This document shows positions 21,710 to 34,600 of a stretch of DNA of 64,000 bases, piece after piece. The notes below the pieces were generated by a model. It was not told the DNA's origin and did no database searches. It saw nothing but the letters and a program-made list of their open reading frames with translations. The DNA comes from Membranipora membranacea (taxonomy: Eukaryota; Bryozoa; Gymnolaemata; Cheilostomatida; Membraniporidae). How positions within the stretch are numbered: the first letter of the stretch is position 1; each line of letters opens with the position of its first letter. Made by a program: the position numbers and the translations under genes. Location of the stretch: positions 22,570,001 through 22,634,000 of the forward strand of contig OU612068.1 in assembly GCA_914767715.1 (NCBI GenBank), given 5' to 3'.

Positions 21710-24700
21710 AAAAGAGATTATCTCACAAATTCCTGTCTTATCTATGACTATCTATAACATCCTACTAAATAGGAGACCGGCTTCTATGCTTGTTTTATAT
21801 TTTTTCTATGCAGTAGCGGCTCATGACCAAGGCCCCATATCCTGACTTAGTCAGAGAGTGTGTTGATAGACCAACAGACGTTGTTCTGATACAACCAGCA
21901 ATTTGGATTTATTGTTGGGAGTTACCCTCTCACATCACAAAGTGAGACAATTACCATTCCCAACACCAAATAATACTATCAGCTTGTGCTGCCTCCTAAG
22001 TCCCAACCTCCCCGGTGCTGCTCACACTATGGTTGTTGCAAGCCTTAATACCCAACACATATTTAAATGTTTAACGTTTAAACGCACAGAATCATCTCCA
22101 CAATACTCATAGATAAAGTTGAAACTAGAATCCAGAGAGTGATCCAACCAGCACAACTTGTGATGATGCTATAGAGGTAGCGCGACTCTCTGTTATTCAC
22201 AAACAACAATAATTTAAAATCATATCTATGTAACTACGGCTTTCCAAGTATCGATTTAAATCTATTTCAAGGAACAGAGAAAATACTTTGGTGCCTTTTG
22301 TAACAAAACTTAAGTTGGTAACCACACTTATACTCCTCGGTAGTATGTACTTCAACCAACTTATCTGGCATAACTCTGTTCTGTAGAGCTGAGACATCGT
22401 CTAGAACTAATCTACTGAATATACCCTAGCCTGGCACCTATAACTTAGATTCTTCTTATAAACCATTGATCTTTTATCCAGGCTATTAATTATCATCACC
22501 AGACTTTCCTTTTTGAGGATAGTAAGATGGTACAGTTGATATGTACCAGTTATCACGGATTACACAATTTGTGGATTCAATTCACACCAGAGAGAAATTA
22601 CTTTATGGATCGTCCAGCCTTCTCAGATACAATCAACCCTGCCGCTGTGGGATCTTTGGATGGTATTGGACATGTTTTTGATCAAGGCCAAAGTTTAACG
22701 TGTGTTTGCCAAACCTGCCATCTGCATCCAACAAGACAACCTCACAAATATTCTCATCATAACAGGCTACTGCTCAGTCTACAATGACATTGAATCAGAT
22801 CAATTTTCAAAAGTAAGAATGTAACAATAATAAATTATTATCATTATTATTATATCTTACCCTAAAACTATATCAGTTTAAAGACATAGCAGACCTAGGT
22901 TGATTGATGAAAATCTGCACTGGATGATGGTAGTGTCATTCACAGCCAACAGATGACGACAGTAGAATGACAAAATCAGAAACTGCAGCATAAACCCTAC
23001 CAAAGCTGGTTAGATCAACCCGTTTAATTTAAGCTAGCCACTATACCTAATTAGGGAAAGGGAGGGGAATTTTACTGGATATCAGCATTGTAAATTTCAT
23101 ACCTGCAGCTGCAACGATCACCGCAGACCTAAAATAAATCAAAGTCACAGAGTTATCAAAGTCATTATTCTCATGGAGCAACACAATCTTGTTTACTGAC
23201 AGACTGCCGGGTTGCAGGCAGTGGCATTCCATTGTCGACCATAGCCATTACCGTTATAGTTGATAATAGAATGCAGCAACTTTAGCAGACATAGAGCTCT
23301 TGGACTATCAGCAGATAATTAATAAAAACCTTTTGTACGATATTAGCCCTCATTCTAACCTAGAAAGCTTCAGAATATTTTATAACCAGAATTGTTAGTA
23401 ACAGAAGCTAAGAGGTTTGCTTGCCAAAATGTCATATCACTACCATATCATAATCATCGGTGTCACATGGAATTATTTCATAAATTATCATCATATTTAT
23501 TTAATCTATTACTAAATATAAGGTTCAGTCATTATTCAGTTATTTCAAATATTTATCTTGTCATTGAAAGAAATTACCGGAACTATTTTACGTCAGTCTT
23601 CAGCCAACTGGTTATCATTGTGTGGCTTCATGATCTAAACTCAACTAGCAAGAATGAATTTGTGCTATTAATATATTATTCTTATTTCCTTACCGGGGTA
23701 AAGAACTCAGGATACGTGCTGCTCTTGACAAGTATATCTTTTTTTAATTTGTGTAACTGTTTAACTCCGAGGATTACTATGCAACACAAACTTAAACATG
23801 AGTTACTTTTGCTGCTAAAACCATAACCTTTCGAGACAATCTGAGCAATCGAAACTTCAAAATAGTTGTCTTGCAGTGGTGGCCATGCAAAATGACACCC
23901 AAGAATTTAACATGCCATGACATGTTAACTCAGTTTTTTGCTACACAAATGCTTTTCTTTTTCAGCAGCTCTCAAGATACTAGCAATAATAATCTTCCAG
24001 TTTTTATGACCCCTATCAATTTCTCTGACCAATGATATCACATGGGTTGTCACAAAGTTTTCCCAACAATGACAGCCAACAGCAACATTAACAATGTTGG
24101 TCAATAATTTATAAGCAACCTTGAAAATCTGTGCACTACACCAAATACAAGCATCATTTGTTTGTTCAATTGTTTGGTCAATTGGTCATCAAAATAAAAG
24201 CCGGCAGCATTAATTCTCATTGAAGAGCAAGCTAAAGCTATTCTAAAATACTAGTTCGGAGTACAGTCAGACACCCTGAGACATTCTCAGCCTCAATGTC
24301 ATCATTTCGGTGCATCTTCAGTATTTAGGAAAATTGGTTGCCCAGAGAAAATTTTAATGACGATCTAGCACACATGAATTACCACTATAACAAACATATA
24401 TTATTCAATTCTTCTTACCGAAAATTGAACGATGATTTTCCACTTTTGACAGGTACATATATTTTTAAATTTTGAAACTCGTATGATACTGCTCAAGTCA
24501 GCAAGGTCAGTTCTGCATTTAGAAACACTATGTAGATCTGAAGGTTCCATTTGTACTCAATAATCATTATTATTGCCTCATAAAGGTGAGTTGAGAATTA
24601 CCCTTTTAATTACACATTAGGATTAGGGCCACTCTGTTTATTTGAGTGAGCTCAATGCTTTTCAGACTTGCACATGAGATGTGAAAGAATTTTATAAACA

Positions 24701-25741
24701 ATAAAAACTTAAAACAACACAAAATATGCTGCTCATTACATTGATAGAACAAGTTACTTACTTTACTTACTAGATAGATTGTCATCAAATCTTAGATTAA
24801 AGTTTTAAAGTTGTGGAATAGAACATTATTGTCAATCGGCATTTTTGTTGCCAATATAATTACATTATTGAATACATATTAACATCCGATTTATTACTAT
24901 TTACATATACAAGAAAAATAAAACACAAAAATAAGTTTAAAATCGCAAGTACTGTTTAATTCATTAAAATAATTACTAGCATTTAGTAGAATTGATTCCA
25001 TGTCACTGGGTTTTAATCATTTTATCTAATACTATTAGTATTTTGTGATGATAGCACTAGCAGAAAATTAAGTAGGTTTTGTTCAAGATTGTTCAGCGAC
25101 ATATAATACATTTTTAAACCCTTCTAAAGCAGCCACATGAGGTCAAATCACATTGCATCCACTTGGTGGTTTTCATAGGAACAGTCCGCATGGCTGCTGT
25201 GAAAGATGGTGTCATCAGTATAATTATTATTACCAATATCAGTTGTTAACCATCATAATTTTTTAAACTTTGGAATGGAACTTGTAGATTTACTCCTTGT
25301 TTTAAGCGTCACTTGTGGCCCAACACCTTTGAACTGCAATGACAAGATTTACAGTTTTATTTACAGACCTTTTTTTCTCTATTGAAAGTTATTACTATGG
25401 AGTTTTACGACCTTGAAACAAGTGAAGATAACTTTACAATAAAATCACAAACGGGGAGCCTGATATGATATGAGCAGCTGTAACTCAAAACACCACAGCA
25501 ACTCCTGTTGGGCCAGGGAGGCAAAAGAGACATCAAGCCTTTCACTAAATCAACTGATTCATCTTTCAACCGTTTACTTAGCACATGAACTGGTGGACAT
25601 GATAATGATAGCGAGGGAAATAAATGTACAGGTATTTCAATTCACATGTCCAGAGAGTTTTAATGGAATCGTACTCAGATCGTGCATTTCTATCGAAAAT
25701 TAGTTTTGTAACCAAATGGTCTAAAGCTTCAGATTTCTTAC
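21710..25741. other. 4-kb intergenic region; no gene seen
   Basis: This lies between the convergent ODC and KHDRBS-like genes. The longest open frame (23392-23826) begins with TTG, has AT-driven composition and no family features. An imperfect hairpin built on GTTGGGAGTTACC / ATTCCCAAC lies at about 21913-21965. Short 'tatcaaccatag...tggttgat' palindromic pieces occur near 21030 and, in related form, near 23235. A minus-strand AATAAA (TTTATT at 25356-25361) may end the KHDRBS-like gene. Confidence 0.5.
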
Positions 25742-28700
25742 CTCAGCAAAGTCTAGTATCTCCTGACGAACTTTGCAGGTGAAGCTGTGTCCATATCGCT
25801 ACCCATCATACCCCTCTTCATATTCTGATATTCTCGTGAATTGGACGGCATGCCACCTGACATTCCCATATCTTTCTGCTGTCCACCCATACCCATCCCA
25901 CTATCCATCCCTCCTCCCATACCACGCATCCCACTATCCATCCCTCCGCCCATACCACGCATCCCACTGTCCATTCCTCCTCCTCCCATACCACGCATGC
26001 CGCTGTTCATTCCTCCCATGCCACCTCCCATCTGGCCACCCATTGAACTCATGTTGCCTCCCATTCGACCACCCATGGAACTCATATTATTTCCGCCCAT
26101 ACCACCTCCCATGCCACCACTCATTCCTCCACCCATACCCATCCCACCAGCATTCTGCTGCATGTTCATTCCTTGGCCCATCATACCTCCCCCTCCCATG
26201 CCTGAACCTCCTCTGTTCATTCCCATGCCAGCTCCCATATCATCATTGTATGAATCTGAAATGAAATAAGACAAAAGAGAAATAATAAAATGGTATAAGA
26301 AAGAAGTCATGGTGCTGAAAGCATGTATAGCAATAGTGTTATTTGATAAAGCACAGCGACATTTCCATAATCAAAAGCAATCAAGGATTGTAGATGGTGT
26401 TCTCATCAAGGAGAGGTGACAAAACCAAGTCAGGCCTAAGCAAGGACAAAGTGATCATACGACTGTGAGTAAGATCTGTTAGAAAGCATATTATGGAAAT
26501 ATTACTTGCCTGAGGACTCATTTCAGCTTTCGACAATGGCTAACCAGGCTCTTTGCATCTCTATGAAACCCCAGATCAATCACATCAAACTTTCATTTTG
26601 GATATGTAGAAAATGTATATTTTCAATTCAAACCGGTTGAAGGATGCACAGCAAAATTCACTGTCAAAAACTTGCACTGAGATGTGGCCTTTAGGCAGAG
26701 ACCATCGATAGAAAACTGATATGACGGCATGACGCTGCTGTTGCAAGTGCATGTACCGATCATTTCGTACAAAAAGATAGTCATGCAATAATACTGACTA
26801 GTTCAATGAGCACAGCTAGACAGCAAGTCTTTGACACAGTGGCATAACTTGGTTTTGTCACCCCTACTGGGTAGCAGACATTCAGATACATAGGATACTG
26901 TTGTAGGTACGAGTAAAAAAATGGGTCTATGTACAGATATCTGAATGAATGCCATTCACAACATACTCCAACTCATCGGCCACTATCCTATCCATTGGTC
27001 TTTGGCAATCTGTGGCCATCAGCGTACAAAATGCGGAGATATCAAGGGGAGAAAGTCTATACAAAAGATATAAATGATGTCCAGTACAAAATAAGCGCTG
27101 AGCTGGCCAGAATACAGTTTCAGCATGTGTGTACAAACATAACGATATTATGTTCTTGTATAGCATATAAAGTATAAACAGGATTGCAGTGCAAGGCAGC
27201 AAGGATGAGAAGATCAATCATGGTAGAAATATATTTGGTGTTGGTCCAGAGTGAACTGACCCATCATGCACATAGTTTGTATATACAACCAATCAAAGGC
27301 TCCTGCTCTATGCTGAGTTATCTAGCTAGTACGCTTTCTGCTGCTGAGCAGCGGGAGTAGCAGCTGATGGGGTGTTAGCCACTGGCTGAGTTAGAGCAGA
27401 GGGGCGACCATTATTCGACATTCTAACAAGTTTACCCTGAGTCTGGCGATAGCTGGATCCCATCATACTTTGGTCTGCACCTGGTTCTGGAAATTCCTCG
27501 AAGTATGCGTTTTGATTAGCTGATGAGCCGTTCTCAAAGCCGGATGTAGAGTTAAAGCTTTGGTTCACTGGCTCATACACATCTTCATATAATGTCTCTG
27601 GATTAACGGAGCCCGAGGCTCCTCCTCTCATCATGCCACCTCTACCTCCACGCATTCCCCCTCGTGACATACCACGTCCCCTCATACCTCCCCTAGACAT
27701 ACCACCTCCTATAAAACAGGACCAAGAACACATGAATACGTCCATAATTGAAGACAGTGTGACAAGTTATAACAGCTTTCTGGCTCTCTTTCAACTGTGG
27801 CCAGATAGCAAGGTCAATACTGCGTACCATTTCAAACTCAAAGTATTGATCAGAGAGTCAATAGGAAAAACAATCTTGAATTTTTCAAAAAGCCGAAAGA
27901 GAAATCAATTCATATGAATTGAATGTCGCTGATACTGGAGACTGGTTGCAGTATCAGAGTTAGCATTGAGCTAACAAACTGCATTCAGCACTATGGTTCA
28001 GTGCATTTATCTCAGACTAGTGGTTAATTAGATGCGAGCTAAGAGACACCACCAAAACAGCAGCAAACTCAAAGCCAAGCTGTCGCTTTCAACAGCACAC
28101 CTTAACCTTGTCTATAAAAACCAATTATGTATGATTCAGCATTTGGGCATATTTGTTACATGTTTACTGAATTATTTTCTTTGTTATAGAACATAAAAAG
28201 CCATATACGAACTGAGTTGTATGATGATAGAAGCAATATCCTACCTCTGCCATGCATGCCACCTCGGCCCATGTTGCCCATCATCCCACCTCTACCAGAC
28301 ATTCCACCACGCCCCTGCATCATGCCCCTAGGGTTGCCACCTCTAGCTCCCCTTGGCGCAGCTCTTGCTGCAGTGAATCCCTTTGGTAATCCTCCTTCCT
28401 GTTCTAATATCATCATCTGTTCGTTGAAAATGTCATCATTGTAGTCCTACAAGTTTGAAAAGTTCATCAAAATATATTACCAGTTTCACTGATTCATCAA
28501 CGTTGCTTGATACTATTTTGTATAACACGTGAAATATAGAAAGATACAAGCATTGATGTGCAAACAACATACCAAGGTGTTGATTCATCCAGTCAAATCA
28601 CAAACAAGCATTGGCATTCATCCGAAGTAATCTGGACACTGTTTAATTAACTAACCAATGGAATAAAATATTATCAAAATCCATTTATAAAGATGTTATG

Positions 28701-30545
28701 TTTGTATCAGGGAAAGGAGACTGATTCCTGCAAATGAAGACAGTAGTCAGCACTATGAGTTTCCTGCTGTTGATTTATGATATAAGTTCTCCTGGTGCAA
28801 ACTGACCACAACAGCAAAACGCTGTTGAAATATCAGCAAAGCTGTCGTATAGACAACACATCTAGGAACATATCAATTTAAAGTTTCAGCAGTGGATTAA
28901 AATGTTTTTGCGTTTTCAAGTTACTTACTGCATGTAAATATTTCTTTAGTTCCTTGCAGGCAACATACAGTTTATAAAATACCATATCGGGGGTTCCAAA
29001 AGCTTGCAGCCATACCTGAAATAAAAAGGTAAGTGTTATTGTTTGCGTAGACCAAACTTTTTTGCCACACAATCTTATCGATGTAGAACAAGAGCTTGAC
29101 CAGAGCAAACATACTAAGGTGTTGATTCATCAAGTCAGGTCACAAACAAGTATTGGCATTCATTGTGATGAAATCTGGAAACTGCCCAATTAACTAACCA
29201 ATGTTATAAAATGTTAACAGAATCAGTTTATTAAGATGTCATGTTTGTATCAGGGAAAGGAGACTGATTCCTGCAAATAAAGACAGTAGCCAGCACTATG
29301 AGTTTCCTGCTGTTGATTTATGATAGAGTTCTTCTGGTGCAAACTGACCACAACGGCAAAACGCTGTTGAAATGTCAGCAAAGCTGCCGTATAGACAACA
29401 CATCTAGGAACATATCAATTTAATAGTTTCAGTAGTGTATTAAAATGTTTTTAACACAAGACCCTGAGCCTACAACGCCTCTCCCCTTACTAGATGATTT
29501 GTGACACAAAAGCATAAAATAGCCTAGCATAAAATTCTCACATGTAATTCCTCATTGAGATGTGCGTATTTTCCTCCTTCCAGTCGACAAGTTTCCTCCT
29601 TGTCTTTGTCCCTCATCGATCCTTTGCCAAGGACAGCCAACTTGCATCCAGAGATTTCTTGCATACCCTTAAGTGTACTGCCCTTGGGTCCCAACAGTCG
29701 ACCAACATAGTTGAACTACAATGAACAGAAAGGGGTATTTACATGGCAGGCAAATTTGTTTTGGTAGCAACTTTGTTGTTTGCAACAGCTGCTGATGACA
29801 AGTTCATACCAATATATATCAGGCTTGGTTTGTGATTTGAGATAAACTGTTAAGTGAATCAGACTTAACAATGATGATACAGAGTTATGAGAATGCTCAA
29901 CACATACATTTGGATATTTTTCTGTGGGGATAGAGACTTTATATGTCAGGCGCATGGGTTTTCCAGCTTCTATGTCCAGAAGTCTTTCCTCTTCTGCAGA
30001 TTTGTAACCTTTCTGAATTCTTTCAGATTCTGAAGAAAAGAGATAAATCACAGTTATGATAATACTATATAATATATATATAAATAACAACAAACAATTA
30101 ATCTTTGCATCATCATGATCATACTTTTCAAAGGTGTAATTTTTAATAATAGAAAGCATGACATGTCATTTAATATTATGTTCAACCAAAGAAAGGCTAT
30201 TAGCAACTTTATCCACCTGTGGCTTATTTTTCCCCTTAGCTTCAACTTTGCACATTTTTGCAGCAATTCTGAATTAATCTTTCTTTCTCAAGCATAATTA
30301 ATAAACAGACAGACACTGAGACAGGCAGTCTCTCTGCAAACAAAAAACATACCTTTTTGTACATATTTTATAATGTTTGGAAATTGCTCTCCATATTTAG
30401 AGCTTAATTCTGCAAATTCATCGATTAGTGATTGTTCTTCAGGTGTTATTGGTCGCTTTGGTGCTTGATTGAAGCCAGATTGAGGTGAGTGCTCACTGGG
30501 CTCCATGCTTTCCACTGGCTCTTGTTTCATTCTTGTAAACAGCAT
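25742..30545 (-). CDS. STAR-family KH-domain RNA-binding protein, KHDRBS/Sam68-like
   Basis: Common exons are 30545-30353, 30029-29908, 29715-29542, 29015-28929 and 28446-28245. They encode an N-terminal acidic/Pro segment, a QUA1-like helix, then an extended KH domain with [12 protein letters not shown] (GxxG loop GPKG, residues 114-117), [16 protein letters not shown] and [10 protein letters not shown], closely matching Sam68/SLM proteins. An RGG/MGRGG-rich tail follows. Exon 5 ends in phase 1 and can join either exon 6 (27708-27326; RG-rich, then Ser/Gln-rich, ending QQQKAY; total 386 aa) or exon 7 (26255-25753; Met/Gly-rich with repeated [12 protein letters not shown] units, ending KFVRRY; total 426 aa). 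Sam68 relatives also end in a Tyr-rich RY tail that serves in nuclear import. Family proteins are dimeric nuclear splicing regulators that bind U/A-rich RNA. A donor after the exon-7 stop (exon end 25742) suggests a further 3'UTR exon. Confidence 0.92.
25893..26010 (-). repeat. in-frame tandem repeat coding [12 protein letters not shown]-type units
   Basis: Three to four imperfect units of about 39 bp within exon 7 of the STAR gene encode repeated Met/Gly/Asp/Ser/Arg units. It is likely prone to copy-number change between alleles. Confidence 0.7.
26256..27325 (-). other. intron or intergenic segment between the two alternative terminal exons
   Basis: No coding region is seen in this 1.07 kb. 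If exon 6 is terminal, its polyA site must lie here; no strong minus-strand AATAAA is obvious close to 27326. Confidence 0.4.
28559..28909. repeat. direct repeat copy 1 (about 345 bp) flanking a KH exon
   Basis: This is near-identical to 29105-29452. Both include ATCAGGGAAAGGAGACTGAT, ACAGTAG(T/C)CAGCACTATGAG and AACGCTGTTGAAAT blocks in the same order. The copy sits just beyond the 3' border of exon 4 (28929-29015). Confidence 0.85.
29105..29452. repeat. direct repeat copy 2 (about 345 bp) flanking a KH exon
   Basis: This is the second copy of the repeat at 28559-28909, lying in the intron before exon 4. Exon 4 itself is not duplicated. The high similarity indicates a recent duplication or gene-conversion event. 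Confidence 0.85.
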
Positions 30546-31626
30546 GCAGTCTTTTTTCTTCTAATATGGCGACTTAAAGGACACTACTCCGCATCAAGAC
30601 AATCTCCTTAACACATCTCCATATCTATTATTTATTCTGCTTTTCACGATAAAAACGAATCAATATTTGTTTTTTAGTTTAAAATTTCTCAATTGAGGTA
30701 CTGGTGAATCCTGATAAAGTGTTTTGTTTTAATTGAGACAGAAAAACAACCAAATCTAACAGATTAATCCACTAAGTATGAAAGGACAACTCTGTAGAGT
30801 GTGTTGCTAATGAAAAAAGGTGAGGGTATGACAACTTTTGTTTACTTTTTAGTCACCTGTTGCACTAAGTAGTTTGAGCAAGGAGTTTGATATCCATGTC
30901 TTGATTGCAGAGACTTTCTCGAGATAATTGTTATTGGTAGTGCAAATTGGATCGTAATCGAGTGGAACTAGAGCAGGAACTGCCCTGAAGCGCATACTGT
31001 AAAGCTAGATTTGCTCAAAGACAATGAGTCTTTGCATGATTATGCGCTCAATATTTTACAAGAATAAAGAGCGGTCCATCTCTTCGAATTATTAATTACT
31101 AATACTTCGCCACTGAAGACATCACTCAGGAACACGCCCAAACCTTTGTTTTTTTACATGTCACGTTTTAATAGCAGGTTAGGAGTTATTTTGTTCTTTA
31201 CATTCTGTGATGTTTTCACCTAGTGATATTTGAATATTAGATAACTATCATCATCAAGTGATGGATTTTTAACCTACTATCTAGATTCTAGAGTTTCCAA
31301 CATACAAAACACTTTAATCATTAATTTTGCAGAAAAAATGTTTTGATTCCTGCCCATATGCTCGCATAAGGTTCAGATAAAGGGAGCTATATTACATGGT
31401 TAGTTTGCGTATTATGCCATTGTATATCATTGCATGCATTGGGTTGATATATACAACAAATGAGAGAGGATTTGTGAGAAGTTTCCATATTTTTTTACAG
31501 TCAATCACATTATGTAACAATCTATATACAGTAAAATATTTACAGCACATACATGCACTACAAATTGCGACAAAAAATTTGCCAAAAGAAGCGTCAGTAA
31601 TAAAAAATAAAATGATAAATCTGGTA
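30546..31626. other. spacer between STAR gene 5' end and SETD1 3' end; no gene seen
   Basis: Both flanking genes lie on the minus strand, so this 1.1 kb should hold the SETD1 3'UTR and the STAR-gene promoter. I see no TATA box, repeat or coding frame. The opposite-strand frame at 31396-31806 overlaps the last SETD1 exon and is a shadow. Confidence 0.4.
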
Positions 31627-34600
31627 TCAATTGAGAAATCCTCTGCAAGTGGCGGCACCGCAGAGACATGGAATTTTTTCATCTTCGTAAGGAAATTTAT
31701 AGTCATAAGTTATTTCTTCATCCATCTCTATCTTTCGACGAGAGTAGATAACTATTTTTTTAGCCCCGTCGACAGTGATGACACGGGCGTAGCAGTTCGG
31801 CTGTAAAAGAGAAGCGAAATGTTGAGGTTACTACCGACCATGAACATATAAATATAATATTTATATATTTATGCTACCACCTAACATTTCATACATGACG
31901 GTATTCGACTGACAGTCAACATTTTTGGTGAATGAGTTGCAAGATATTTTTTTCTTTTTAATATGGCAAAAACTCTTGAATATGATTGTGATGAAGCCAT
32001 AGATATAAAAAAGGAGCTAGATTGGTTATTGCATGCTCCTGCCTACCCAACAGTATGTATTTTTATATCAAGGGATGTAGATTTTCAAGGCCAGATCTAA
32101 CACATCAACTTCAGAACAGAGTGACCTAAATTCCAAATTTTGGATTAGTTCTGGTACCATTTCAAGGATTATACAGAAAGATATAACACAACTCACATCA
32201 CAGCTATGGTTGACAAAACGAGCCAAGTTTCCACACTTTGTGGCATCTATCACAGTATCCCCATCAATCCTGAACAGATAGCTGCTACCGATACCGACAC
32301 GCTCGTAGTGTTTCTCTCGCTCGTCAGCTATAGCATGACGCAGTATGGCACCAACATACTCGATAACCATTGTATCAGCCACTATAGGCTCACAGGCATA
32401 TAATCCCCAGTCGTGGATATAGGATCTAGAGAACCTCAGAGCTTTCTTTCGGAACTGTAAAAAATGGAGGGCAGAGTAGGGTTCAGTAAATGAAAAAAAT
32501 GAAGATCAGAATGCCTACCTTATGACTGAGCAATACTGATTAAGCATAGCCTAGTAGAAAAATTGAAATGATGTCCTGTCTAATCACTGCTTTTAAACTA
32601 AACCTTACAGGAAAGCATTTAATGCTTCCTTGCTGCCAAGCCATAGACATATAAAATAGCAAGACTTTGGCCAGTACCAAAGTATCCTTGATCAGTAGAT
32701 CATTAGCAATTATTGCATAACGCAAGATCTGGTATTGAAAATACAACCCTCAATATCAACATTCAACATATAAAACGTTCAGTATAAGATATTTTGAAGT
32801 GGGAAAACTCCAAAATGTCCAGAAACTGCTGTTCATCAAGGCGTTTTATTCTAAAACTGCATATAACTTATAGGGTTGCTGTGATAATGACATCACGGCT
32901 AGGCTACCTTGAGTTGGTTGAACTTGAGAAGTTCACCCGTATCTAGATCACCAAAGGCAGTAGCTAATCTCCTCTGATTGGATCGCGCCTCTCTCAGCAT
33001 GTTCTGAGCTGCAACCTTAGCATCCTGTAAGGAGAGATACAAACATGGCTATTAGTCTGATCCCACACGAGAATACGAGAATCTGATGTAAAGTGTCGGA
33101 ATTAAACAACAAGCCGGAGTCTAAACAGTACTTTGAGATGGCCAGTTTTAGTTTAGTTACCGGCAAGGAACGAGAGAATGTCACACGCACAAATACTTGA
33201 GGTGGCGAGTCCAGTGAGTTAAGTTTTCCGGGGGCCCAGACTTGGTTTGACTCTTACACTGGGCGAGAATAGTTGCTGTTATCATGCTCTATCAAACTTG
33301 TCATGTATCAAGTTACCACATGGATGTGCTTATGTTTTAAGTATCACTCCAACGTGAGATTACTTACAGAGTTTGAGCCAGGTACAGTTGCTTTAGCCAC
33401 AGTCTCAAACTGTCTTGCATTCGTCATATACTTAGATTTCTCATAAGCACTGATCTTGTAGTAACCTGCAAAATAAGATCGTAACTTATGAGTTTTCCAA
33501 AAATTTACGATATAGTTTACACACAGACGCAAGGTTTGTTTTGTTAGCAAAAAATGGAGTATTCACATGGCTTCACAATATAAGGCTAAAATTGGCTAAA
33601 ATCACCAACACCATATCTAAATTGGGGGGCAGGATACATATTGACAAGACGTAAAGGTGAGAATACAAAACCATCATAGTAATATAATTACCTTCAGTTC
33701 TAGCGCTGCCTGTTTTATGAGCACCAGAGAAGTCAGCCTGTGATGATTTTCTGGATTTCTTAGTTGGTGGAGCACCAGCTGGATCTGGTATACTAGTGAC
33801 GGAGTGATCCACCCAATGTGTATCATTACACCAGTCATATTGCTGCAATCAATCGAATGACAATATAAGTCCCACCTACCATCTTTTGACACAAGTGGAC
33901 AGGTGCTCAGGTAACAGTTCCATGCAATAAAGCTGTCATCTACCTAGCCTGTCTTGACAAGTTTGGTTTGTTCCCCCCCCCCTCCAACCAACAAAGTTTG
34001 CCAAGATTGACTCTCGTGTATCCTGGTTATCATTGAAATGATAGCAGACTTGGAATCGAGATGTGAATATTGGGAGTTGTTTCACTTCTGCCCAAACTGG
34101 CAATCAAATCGCCAAAAAATCATGACATGATATATTGTCACCTTTCTTCTGTACTTACCACATCATCTTTAGCCAGCATTTTCTCATAGCACATTCTGAA
34201 ATACTGCAAGTCTTCCACATCAACTCCATGGTTGAATATATCAAACAGCAGGGTCCTTTCACCGACATTGTCTCTTGTGACAAACTTAGACACAGGAGTA
34301 GCAGGCTTAGCCTTTGTCTTATCCGCCACTGTGGGTATGTCTTTGAGTAGGCGGTCCAACTCTCTGTTACCTGTTATAAATGAACAGATTTAACCAACAC
34401 CTTATTCTTCATACTTTGACAATGCATTAAGGAATTTTCATCATGATTATAGAATGGCAGTGTATGTTCCAAAATGATGCAGCAGGGATGGGCTGCTTAC
34501 AGGAATGTATCAGTAATAGCGTAATAGCCTCGTCACATAAAAAGCTCACCTTTAGCGCTGACTTTGCTGGTAATGTCCTGAAGCTCTTTAGGAGGTCTGC

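Noticed and set aside
23392-23826. 144-residue open frame in the ODC-KHDRBS gap
   Set aside because: It starts at TTG, has AT-driven composition, no splice context and no family motif.
25773-26269. Pro/Ser/His-rich plus-strand frames over the STAR gene exon 7
   Set aside because: They are reverse-strand shadows of the Met/Gly-rich coding repeat.
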